The position numbers were made by a program, and so were the translations under genes. From Oscillospiraceae bacterium (GTDB lineage Bacteria; Bacillota; Clostridia; Oscillospirales; UBA929), in NCBI GenBank assembly GCA_031271325.1, contig JAISVY010000172.1:1-21355 (forward strand): a stretch of 21,355 nucleotides of DNA, read 5' to 3'. This document shows, piece by piece, positions 1 through 6,274 of this stretch. Below the pieces are notes generated by a model. The model was not told where the DNA came from and did no database searches. It saw only the letters and a list, made by a program, of their open reading frames with translations. Each line of letters starts with the position of its first letter. The first letter of the stretch is position 1.

Positions 1-204
1 CGGATAAATTGGATATCAAGCATGTCTTAAAAGTACCCAATCATTTCGACTTCATATAAAGAGACATGCAGAGACATACACACAGCCTTTGTGCAATACG
101 AGTGCACTGCCAAGTCATCGTATAACTGCCGAATCATCGTATAGTTGTGATATTTCTTTGCACAATGTTTCATACACAGGCAAAAAATCCTCATAAATCC
201 GATA
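1..204. other. AT-richer leader region upstream of the kinase gene
   Basis: No complete gene is visible here. Frame 3 is open from the window edge to a TAA at 57-59 (18 codons) and could be the tail of an upstream gene, but that length is easily reached by chance. A 10-bp direct repeat, TCATCGTATA, occurs at 115-124 and 134-143 (19-bp period, about two helical turns). It could be an operator or part of a promoter, but I cannot name a factor. No convincing sigma-A promoter was found. Confidence 0.3.
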
Positions 205-1341
205 ATGATAAATATGATGGTTCCAGTTTGGCTCGTTGTCGTTCTCTCGATTATCGTCGCCATCTTGCTTGCAGTCTCGATCTCGCTGGGCGTCAACGCC
301 TACAGGCGCTCGAAAAAGATGGAACAGATCAACCAGCGCGAGGAAGACAATAAAAACTACGCTTTCATACTCAATCCCTCGAAGCCGAACGCCGAGAAGA
401 TAAGGCAGAGAATCTACGATTTCTTTACCGAAAGAGGCCTCGAGAAACCACTCATCATCGACACGAAACTCGACAAAGACGGTGCCGCGTGCGCACGTGA
501 GGCACTTGCCGCGGGAATCCAAGCCGTTATCGCCGTCGGAGGCGATGGAACTGTGCGTACCGCCGCAAGCGCCATGGCCGGAACAGACCGTATATTCGGA
601 ATCATCCCGATTGGGACCGCAAATCTCTTCGCACGCAATATCGGCATCCCCCTCGGCGACATCGACGCGGCACTCCAAGTCGCGATCTCACGCGGGGCTC
701 GACGAGTCGACGTCGGGCGCATGGCTCTCCTTGACTCGAAAGATCCTGAACACCGCCATTGTTTCCTCATCATCGGCGGCGTCGGATTCGATGCGCAGAT
801 GATAGACGCGACGGATCCGCAGCTGAAAAAAAACATCGGATGGTTCGCTTACTTCCTTGGCGGCATGAAAACCCTTCTCAACACGAAATTGAAGGCGGAT
901 ATCGATATCTACTCGAAAAATGGGACGGTCACCCATTTAGACGACGTTGCGCTTCGGTCTTTCCTCGCCGGTAATTGCGGCGAGATCCCAGGTCTCTCGT
1001 TGATGCCGACCGCAGTCTACGACGACGGACTGCTAGATTTTGCGATGCTCGACACGAACGGCGGCATCATCGGATGGGCAGATCTCTTCAGGAATGTGGT
1101 TCAGCAGACGATCACACGCAAGCCAGCCCGGCAGGGCAATCTCCTCTCCGACGACACTTCTTCGCAGACATCGGTGCCCGTGGCCTCGCAAGTCGAACAG
1201 CTGCAAGGGACGAAAGCAGTCATCAACTTGCGCCGCCCTACTCTGGCACAAGTGGACGGCGACGTTCTTGGACGCACACAGCACGCCGAGATCACTGTCG
1301 ACCAGCAGGCGCTGATCGTCAGAGTCCCTGTCGATTCTTGA
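205..1341 (+). CDS. Diacylglycerol kinase / lipid kinase catalytic-domain protein, membrane-anchored
   Basis: The product is a 378-residue member of the DAGK/sphingosine-kinase/YegS superfamily, which phosphorylates a lipid hydroxyl with a nucleoside triphosphate. An N-terminal membrane segment covers about residues 7-32, followed by basic residues (NAYRRSKK). The kinase core has NPSKP (57-61), the nucleotide-binding loop GGDGTV (112-117) and IGTANLFARNIGIP (about 136-149), where most relatives read GTGN. The C-terminal half has the expected beta-sandwich pattern with GNCGEIPGLSLMP and QVDGD. Starts at 205, 214 or 217 are possible and no Shine-Dalgarno sequence decides between them. From memory, the phrase NQREEDNKNYAFILNPSKP and the N-terminal anchor are typical of Bifidobacteriaceae proteins, unlike every other gene here. 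The exact lipid substrate cannot be read from sequence. Confidence 0.85.
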   Translation: MINMMVPVWLVVVLSIIVAILLAVSISLGVNAYRRSKKMEQINQREEDNKNYAFILNPSKPNAEKIRQRIYDFFTERGLEKPLIIDTKLDKDGAACAREALAAGIQAVIAVGGDGTVRTAASAMAGTDRIFGIIPIGTANLFARNIGIPLGDIDAALQVAISRGARRVDVGRMALLDSKDPEHRHCFLIIGGVGFDAQMIDATDPQLKKNIGWFAYFLGGMKTLLNTKLKADIDIYSKNGTVTHLDDVALRSFLAGNCGEIPGLSLMPTAVYDDGLLDFAMLDTNGGIIGWADLFRNVVQQTITRKPARQGNLLSDDTSSQTSVPVASQVEQLQGTKAVINLRRPTLAQVDGDVLGRTQHAEITVDQQALIVRVPVDS

Positions 1342-1473
1342 GCGCTCACCACACGCACAACTTCGCTGTTCGTCAGCAAACTTCGCTCGACCCGTGATGC
1401 CGAATGTGCATTTTCACATGAACTCTTTCTCGCTCGTTTGTGCGAGCGAAGACCTAAACTGAAAATATGGTAG
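1342..1473. other. Intergenic gap between convergent genes, two small hairpins
   Basis: There is no gene. Two small inverted repeats are visible: ATGTG...CACAT at 1404-1419 and TCGCTCG...CGAGCGA at 1430-1449. Neither is followed by a good T-run, so they are weak terminator candidates at most. If the kinase gene is foreign or the contig is chimeric, the junction should lie in this gap. Confidence 0.35.
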
Positions 1474-3519
1474 CTAAGAACGCGGGAATGTTACGACATA
1501 CGCCGTGGCTCCCGAAGGTCCGGTGACGGTCACAATCTGACCGGGTACGAGGTTGGACGTGTTGTTCGGGTCGTACGGCGTCGCCGTGGCTGCGCCGGTG
1601 GGTCCGGTGGGCCCGGTGGTGCCGGCGAGAGAGGTGTACCCGGTGGAACCCGGCTGACCCGGGGTTCCGGTTGGGTTAGGCTGGGTGACGACGTACGGCT
1701 TGCCGTCGGGTCCCATGATGATCTGACCCGGCTGATAGGTGGAGGTGTTGTTGGGGTTAAACGTTGTTGCGACCGCCGCGCCGGTGGGTCCGGTGGGACC
1801 GGTGGTGCCGGCGAGAGAGGTGTAGCCGGTGGAACCCGGCTGACCCGGCGTTCCGGTTGGGTTAGGCTGGGTGACGACATACGGCTTGCCGTCGGGTCCC
1901 ATGATGATCTGACCCGGCTGATAGGTAGAGGTGTTGTTGGGGTTAAACGTCGTTGCAACCGCCGCGCCGGTGGGTCCGGTGGGACCTGTGATGCCCGCTC
2001 CGGTTGCGCCCGCCGCGCCGGTAGGTCCGGTCGGACCTGTGCCGCTCAGATTCCGGTAGTTGGGGGAGCTGTCCGGCGTTCCGGTGGCCGGTGTGTTCAG
2101 CACTTGATACAGCTGCCCTCTGTACGTAACCAGCTGTCCCGGTATATACGAAGCGGCGTCTACGGGGTTATACGCCGGTACTGTTGCGCCGCCGACGTCA
2201 CGGCCGACACGGCTGCTGCTGGTGAGCTGGGTATAGCCGGAGCCGGCGGTTCCGGGCGTTCCGGTCGGGCTGTTTGAATTGGCTACATAAAGGTCGCCGT
2301 TGTAATACACAATTTGATCTTTCTGATAGGTACCGGACTTCGTCGGGTCGTATGTAACCGACGCCGCCGCGCCCGTTGCTCCTGTGGGTCCTGTGCAGCA
2401 CTGCCCGGTGGCGCCGGTAGCGCCCGCGGGACCTACGGGACCGATGCCGCCTGTGAGAGGTCTGAAGTCGGGCGAGCTTCCGGGAGTGCCGGAGGGGCTG
2501 GGCTTCAGGACGATATAAGGCGCGCCGTCGGGACCGATCACAATCTGACCGGGCTGGTAGCTGCTGGCGTTGCCTGCGTTGAAGATTGTCGCGGCCGCCA
2601 AGCCCGCCGCGCCGGTGGCTCCGGTCGGCCCTGTGCCGCTCAGGTTCATATAGTCGGGGGAGCTGCCCGGTGTTCCGCTGGGCGAAGCCTTGATAACTTG
2701 GAACAACTGGCCGTTGTTGGTTACCAGCTGCCCCGGCTGATATGACACCGCGTCAATCGGGTTATACGGCGGTGCTACGTCGGTGAGTCCGCGCCCGGGA
2801 CGGCCGCTGCTGTTGTCAAGCGGTGTCCAGTCGGGCGAGTTTACGGGCAATCCGGTGGGCGCGTCTACGTTCGCGACGTAAACAATGCCGTTGCTGACGA
2901 CCATTTGCCCGGCTTTGTAGTTGCCCCTGTCGGGAAAGTTAAAGGTCGGGATAACGCTGCTTGTGCCTGTGGGACCCGTCGCGCCGGCGGGACCGGTGGG
3001 ACCCACTCCGCCGCCGCCGGACCCTGCGGGTCCTGTCGGACCCATAGGTCCGGTGGGACCTACTCCGCCGCCGCCTCCGCCGGTAATCGCCGTATAGTCG
3101 GGCGAGCTGCCCGGCGTACCGGCCGGATTGTCTTTGCCGACGACATAGAGCGCTCCGTTATAAACCACCAGCTGCCCCTGCTTATACGAGCCGGTTTTTG
3201 ACGGATCGAAAACAGAGGAAGAGGAGGTGCCGCCGGCGATTGCCGTGTAATCGGGCGAACTGCCCGGTGTGCCTGTGGGACTGTTCTTATTGACGACATA
3301 AATTGTTCCGTCGGGCATAACGATGACTTGCCCCTGTGTGTAGGCAGACGATTTTGAGGGATCGAACGCGGTGGGGGTCATTGACCCCGCCGGTCCGGTC
3401 GGTCCCTGCGGCCCCGGGCAGCCGCATACCACAGCTTGCCCGCAGCCGCACGGCGCGGGTGTAAAACTGTAGATTTTCATTGGTGTTTCTTTCGGTTTGT
3501 TATTGTTGCAGCATGACAT
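1474..3519 (-). CDS. Modular collagen-like surface protein with repeated carbohydrate-binding-like modules
   Basis: The product has about 681 residues. The N-terminus is Cys-rich (MSCCNNNK, then PCGCG and CGCPGPQGPTGPAG) with no signal peptide. The body alternates short collagen-type GPTGPTG runs with about 45-residue modules of pattern Y-x-x-GQ-hydrophobic-V-x-x-x-G-x-x-Y-x-V...P-x-GTPGSSPDY. I count nine full modules and a truncated tenth at the C-terminus. The module resembles the CBM5/12 (chitin-binding type 3) pattern, with Tyr/Phe in place of Trp. An internal Cys pair (GQCCTG) might cross-link. The start at 3519 is chosen because GAAAGGAG lies 11 nt upstream; an in-frame ATG at 3558 has no ribosome site. 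Lack of a secretion signal plus a sigma-K-like promoter suggests a spore-surface (exosporium, BclA-like) role, which is inference. Confidence 0.8.
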   Translation of the reverse strand: MSCCNNNKPKETPMKIYSFTPAPCGCGQAVVCGCPGPQGPTGPAGSMTPTAFDPSKSSAYTQGQVIVMPDGTIYVVNKNSPTGTPGSSPDYTAIAGGTSSSSVFDPSKTGSYKQGQLVVYNGALYVVGKDNPAGTPGSSPDYTAITGGGGGGVGPTGPMGPTGPAGSGGGGVGPTGPAGATGPTGTSSVIPTFNFPDRGNYKAGQMVVSNGIVYVANVDAPTGLPVNSPDWTPLDNSSGRPGRGLTDVAPPYNPIDAVSYQPGQLVTNNGQLFQVIKASPSGTPGSSPDYMNLSGTGPTGATGAAGLAAATIFNAGNASSYQPGQIVIGPDGAPYIVLKPSPSGTPGSSPDFRPLTGGIGPVGPAGATGATGQCCTGPTGATGAAASVTYDPTKSGTYQKDQIVYYNGDLYVANSNSPTGTPGTAGSGYTQLTSSSRVGRDVGGATVPAYNPVDAASYIPGQLVTYRGQLYQVLNTPATGTPDSSPNYRNLSGTGPTGPTGAAGATGAGITGPTGPTGAAVATTFNPNNTSTYQPGQIIMGPDGKPYVVTQPNPTGTPGQPGSTGYTSLAGTTGPTGPTGAAVATTFNPNNTSTYQPGQIIMGPDGKPYVVTQPNPTGTPGQPGSTGYTSLAGTTGPTGPTGAATATPYDPNNTSNLVPGQIVTVTGPSGATAYVVTFPRS
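1592..1963 (-). repeat. Tandem 186-bp duplication inside the collagen-like gene
   Basis: Two adjacent 186-bp units (1592-1777 and 1778-1963) encode the same 62 residues (one collagen run plus one module). By eye they differ at seven bases, all synonymous. A partial third unit begins at 1964. Confidence 0.85.
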
Positions 3520-3572
3520 TTTTACACAGTCTCCTTTCGAATATTGAGAGGGTCGCAACTACCCTTAATGCC

Positions 3573-3599
3573 AGTATATGACACACCATCTTTCGTGGT
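3573..3599 (-). promoter_or_regulatory. Sigma-K/sigma-E-like sporulation promoter candidate
   Basis: On the minus strand the sequence CATATACT (3580-3573) matches the mother-cell -10 pattern CATAnnnT. An AC dinucleotide lies at 3599-3598, 17 bp upstream, as in sigma-K promoters. It is about 50 bp upstream of the collagen-like start. The motif is short, so chance is possible. Confidence 0.4.
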
Positions 3600-3664
3600 T
3601 ACCTGACACATTCCCCCTTTCCGCACCCTGCTCGCGCCCTGCCAAAAAAACTTAAAAATTCCGG

Positions 3665-3693
3665 TTGCATAATTACCGCCCGTATGGTATGAT
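3665..3693 (+). promoter_or_regulatory. Sigma-A promoter for rpmE
   Basis: The -35 box TTGCAT (3665-3670) and -10 box TATGAT (3688-3693) are separated by 17 bp, and each is close to consensus. Transcription would start near 3700, giving a leader of about 35 nt before rpmE. Confidence 0.7.
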
Positions 3694-3733
3694 TAGCTGT
3701 ACTGTGTATAAATGTCCCCGGAGGTGAAACACA

Positions 3734-3934
3734 TTGAAAGACGGCATCCATCCCAATTATAAGCAGACCACCATCCGCTGCGCATGCGGCGAGGTGATCG
3801 AGACAGGCTCGACGCGGGAGAACATCCGCGTGGAAATCTGCTCCAAATGCCACCCCTTTTTCACCGGCAAACAAAAGCTGGTGGATACCGGCGGGCGCGT
3901 GGATCGCTTCAACCGGAAATTTGGAAGGGCGTAG
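3734..3934 (+). CDS. rpmE: 50S ribosomal protein L31 (zinc-binding form)
   Basis: This is a 66-residue protein of the usual L31 length, a component of the large ribosomal subunit near the central protuberance. It begins MKDGIHPNY, as in bacterial L31. It keeps zinc-ligand cysteines at C16 and C18 and in CSKC (C36, C39), which identifies the zinc-containing (C+) type rather than the zinc-free paralogue induced in zinc starvation. The start is a TTG at 3734, decided by GGAGGTG about 7 nt upstream. It has its own sigma-A promoter and stands alone, with a dispersed repeat directly after its stop. No rho gene precedes it, although rho-rpmE is a common order. Confidence 0.97.
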   Translation: MKDGIHPNYKQTTIRCACGEVIETGSTRENIRVEICSKCHPFFTGKQKLVDTGGRVDRFNRKFGRA

Positions 3935-3936
3935 GC

Positions 3937-4030
3937 GCTCTGAAACTCCTTTTTCGCCGCAGGAAAACGGGCGGAGCGCTTGCAGGCAGGTGTTCCCGGC
4001 GCGGCGTCACAAACCGGAGCGCGGAGTTTC
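3937..4030 (+). repeat. Dispersed repeat family 1, diverged copy between rpmE and yigZ
   Basis: The unit begins GCTCTGAAACTCC three bases after the rpmE stop and ends GGAGTTTC, so its ends are inverted repeats (8 bp exact). The interior shares TTCGCCGC, GAGCGCTTGC and CCGGAGCG with the copy at 9046-9146. The rest of the gap up to 4153 shows no gene. Confidence 0.6.
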
Positions 4031-4153
4031 CATATTCCCATTACCCGGCATAGCGCGGGAATCAGGCAAGCCGCGCGTCGCGTGGCTTGTTTGCTGTCAT
4101 CGAGAAACCTGTAATCTCACAGGCCGGCGATCCCCTCGGCGCGCCGTTTCGCG

Positions 4154-4768
4154 ATGAAACCCTATGTAACGCTTGCCGGGCAAGGCCGGGCTGAGTTTAC
4201 CGAACGCGGAAGCCGCTTTATCGGCGTTTGCGCGCCGGTGAGCGGTGAGGACGCGGCAAAAGAGTTTCTGGCGAACGTGCGCAAAACGCACCCCGGCGCG
4301 TCGCACAACGTATTCGCCTACCGCCTGCGCGGCGGCGTGACGCGGGCTTCCGACGACGGCGAGCCTTCCGGCACGGCGGGCGCTCCTGTTTTAGAGGTGC
4401 TGACGCGGCGGGAGGTGCTGGACGCGGCGTTGGTGGTCACCCGTTATTTCGGCGGAACGCTGCTTGGCGCCGGCGGTTTGGTGCGGGCTTACAGCCGCGC
4501 CGCTTCGGCGGCGGCCGATGCGGCGGGGGTTGCCGAAATGCGTCTGTGGCGCGAGGGAGCCGCCGCGGTTCCTTACGCGCTCTACGATTCGGCGATGCGT
4601 CTTTTGGAACGTTTTTTCTCGCGGGACGTTTCCTCCGATTTTGGCGCCGACGTTGTGATCCGCTTTTTGGTTCCCGGCGAATCCTGGGAGGAATTTTGCG
4701 CCGCGCTGCGGGAACTCTCGTCCGGCGCTTCCGTACCGGAGTGTGTGCGCGAACTGTATCTCGCGTGA
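4154..4768 (+). CDS. yigZ: YigZ/IMPACT family protein
   Basis: The 204-residue length is normal for bacterial YigZ. The N-terminal IMPACT (UPF0029) domain has SHNVFAYRL (50-58), SDDGEPSGTAGAP (66-78) and VVTRYFGGTLLGAGGLVRAYSRAA (94-117), the family signatures. Residues from about 130 to 195 form the C-terminal DUF1949-like ferredoxin-fold domain. The biochemical role is unsettled; the eukaryotic relative binds the GCN2 activator GCN1, and a ribosome- or RNA-related function is proposed for bacterial members. The ATG at 4154 gives the standard N-terminus but lacks a clear Shine-Dalgarno sequence. Its stop overlaps the GAGGAG that probably served as the original ribosome site of the next gene, so the two were likely an operon before the intervening insertion. 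Confidence 0.93.
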   Translation: MKPYVTLAGQGRAEFTERGSRFIGVCAPVSGEDAAKEFLANVRKTHPGASHNVFAYRLRGGVTRASDDGEPSGTAGAPVLEVLTRREVLDAALVVTRYFGGTLLGAGGLVRAYSRAASAAADAAGVAEMRLWREGAAAVPYALYDSAMRLLERFFSRDVSSDFGADVVIRFLVPGESWEEFCAALRELSSGASVPECVRELYLA

Positions 4769-4783
4769 GGAGTGACACAAATG

Positions 4784-5039
4784 AGAAGCTCTAAAAACCT
4801 CATGTTCGCCGCTAGATACATACCGCCCCTGTGTAGGGCGCGACGACCCCGGCGCGCCGTGAACATCCCCCGACGGCAGATGTCGGGAGGCATAACGCCT
4901 CCCCTACAAGTCCGCTCGCCTCATGGCAGTTAACAGGTTGCAGTGTACAATTAGCAGTCAGATAGTTAGACTGTTTCTCTCGTTCTAAACTGTTATCTGT
5001 TATCTGTTCGTTGTTCACTGTTAATGCGGGAGGTTTTTA
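4784..5039. mobile_element. Composite miniature inverted-repeat insertion (family 1 ends) with 14-bp flanking repeats
   Basis: The left end reads AGAAGCTCTAAAAACCTC and the right end GAGGTTTTTAG(AG), a 13-bp inverted repeat. The interior has no coding capacity. It contains a nested inverted-repeat unit (4832-4908) and an AT-rich tract rich in CTGTTATCTGTT-type repeats. GAGTGACACAAATG occurs directly on both sides (4770-4783 and 5040-5053), as expected of a target duplication. Removing the insert and one repeat restores TGA-GGAG-8 nt-ATG between yigZ and dgt. An alternative is rearrangement between neighbouring repeat copies. Confidence 0.65.
4832..4908. repeat. Nested inverted-repeat unit TGTAGGG...CCCTACA
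   Basis: TGTAGGG (4832-4838) and CCCTACA (4902-4908) bound a 77-bp unit. It also contains two internal hairpins: CCGAC...GTCGG, and GGAGGC-ATAAC-GCCTCC. It sits inside the larger composite insertion, which suggests serial insertion. Confidence 0.5.
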
Positions 5040-5041
5040 GA

Positions 5042-5956
5042 GTGACACAAATGGACGACCTCCGCAACCGCTATCAGCGCGACGCCGACCGGATCGTGCA
5101 TTCCAAGTCCTTCCGGCGGCTGATGCACAAGACGCAGGTGTTCTTAATGCCGGAGGGCGACCATTACCGCACCCGCATGACCCACGCGCTGGAAGTCTCC
5201 CGGATTGCCCGCACAATGGCGCGCGCGCTGTCGCTCGACGAAGACCTCACCGAGGCGATCGCGCTCGGTCATGATCTGGGGCACCCCCCCTTCGGTCACG
5301 CCGGCGAACGGGCGTTGGATACCGTCATCCCCTTCTCTCACAATACGCAGAGCTTGCGTGTTGTGGAACGGCTGGAGAAGGACGGCGCGGGGCTGAACCT
5401 GTCGGACGAGGTACGCGAAGGGATCCTGCACCATTCCGGTCAGGTTCCTTCACAGACACAGGAAGGGATGCTGGTGCGTTACGCCGACCGCATCGCCTAC
5501 CTGAGCCACGACATGGACGACGCCGTACGCGGCGGCTTGCTGTCGCTGACCGACGTGCCGGCGGCGCTGCGCAAAGAGCTTGGCGACACGCCGAAAGACC
5601 GCATCAATACCCTGGTCAACGACCTCGTGGCGGAAAGCCGCGCCGCCGGGCAAGTGCGTCTCTCCAAGACCCGCGGGGAAGCGATGGACGAGTTGCGGAC
5701 GTTTATGTACGACAATGTGTACTTCAACCCGAATGCCAAAGGGGAAGAGACCAAAGTGCCCGAATGCATCGGGCGGTTGTTCGAGCATTTCCTCCGGCGG
5801 TATGATGATGTGCCCGAAACCCTGCGGCGGATTGCCGAGGAGGACGGTGACGGACATGAACGCGCCGTATGCGATTACATAGCCGGCATGACCGACCGTT
5901 TTTTCGAGACGAAATGTGTGGAGACCTTTATCCCGCAGGGGTGGAAGGTCGTATGA
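5042..5956 (+). CDS. dgt: dGTP triphosphohydrolase-like HD-domain protein, short N-terminus
   Basis: The family hydrolyses dNTPs (classically dGTP) to deoxynucleoside and triphosphate, controlling nucleotide pools. From the GTG at 5042 the product has 304 residues. Family signatures are QRDADRIVHSKSFRRLMHKTQVF, the HD metal site H48, H77-D78 (LGHDLGHPPFGH) and D149 in RYADRIAYLSHDMDD. Relatives are usually about 330-345 residues and carry roughly 30 more N-terminal residues, absent here. Three in-frame starts exist: ATG 5024, GTG 5042 and ATG 5051. GGGAGG at 5028-5033 sits 8 nt before the GTG, so GTG is preferred; ATG 5051 was probably the ancestral start. The ribosome site now comes from the inserted repeat. 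The order yigZ-dgt-dnaG-rpoD is common in Clostridia. Confidence 0.9.
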   Translation: MTQMDDLRNRYQRDADRIVHSKSFRRLMHKTQVFLMPEGDHYRTRMTHALEVSRIARTMARALSLDEDLTEAIALGHDLGHPPFGHAGERALDTVIPFSHNTQSLRVVERLEKDGAGLNLSDEVREGILHHSGQVPSQTQEGMLVRYADRIAYLSHDMDDAVRGGLLSLTDVPAALRKELGDTPKDRINTLVNDLVAESRAAGQVRLSKTRGEAMDELRTFMYDNVYFNPNAKGEETKVPECIGRLFEHFLRRYDDVPETLRRIAEEDGDGHERAVCDYIAGMTDRFFETKCVETFIPQGWKVV

Positions 5957-5963
5957 ACGGGAA

Positions 5964-6024
5964 GCTCTAAACCTCTTTGTTTGCCGCCGGGCGAACGAAC
6001 GGAGCGGGTGAGGCAGAGCGGTAA
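5964..6024 (+). repeat. Dispersed repeat family 1, left-end fragment
   Basis: GCTCTAAACCTC directly after dgt is followed by TTTGCCGCCGGGCGAACGAACGG, close to the left half of the copies at 9046 and 9162. I see no matching right end before the next repeat, so this copy looks truncated. With the family 2 copy below it fills much of the 318-bp gap 5957-6274. Confidence 0.5.
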
Positions 6025-6104
6025 AACCGTATATCCGCTGGGATTTATGGTAAATATAAGGGCATTCTGGAAATTTCCGCAGCGTAACGAACACGCAGAA
6101 ACAA

Positions 6105-6228
6105 GATGATTATGAGCTGCCGAACAACTCTTTTTCGGCCCGACGCGCCGCAGGCGCGGGCAGTGCCGGCCGAAAAAAGTTACGAAGCGTGACAGCGCCG
6201 CTGTCCGGTAAACCCCAATCATCCTGCT
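6105..6228. repeat. Dispersed palindromic repeat family 2, copy A (short loop)
   Basis: The copy is bounded by GATGATT and AATCATC. It contains GAGCTGCCGAACAAC near the left end, CTTTTTCGGCC and its partner GGCCGAAAAAAG in the middle, then GAAGCGTGACAGC. The same blocks in the same order occur at 18331-18491. It lies in the leader of dnaG and could form a long hairpin in RNA. Confidence 0.65.
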
Positions 6229-6274
6229 GTGTGCCGAGGCGGAGAGGTTTCAGAGGTCGCTTGGAGCGGTAAAG

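Noticed and set aside
115..678. 187-codon minus-strand open frame at the left end
   Set aside because: It overlaps the kinase gene, which has GGDGT and NPSKP motifs; no family pattern on the minus strand.
1592..3400. Possible CRISPR-like or satellite array
   Set aside because: The repeats are in-frame collagen and module codons of one gene, without constant direct repeats and unique spacers.
4831..4908. tRNA-like or riboswitch structure
   Set aside because: No T-loop, acceptor stem or known aptamer core; the hairpins are better explained by the nested inverted repeat.
5024..5026. ATG at 5024 as the dgt start
   Set aside because: It lies within the inserted repeat, upstream of the GGGAGG ribosome site, and has no ribosome site of its own; GTG 5042 fits spacing.
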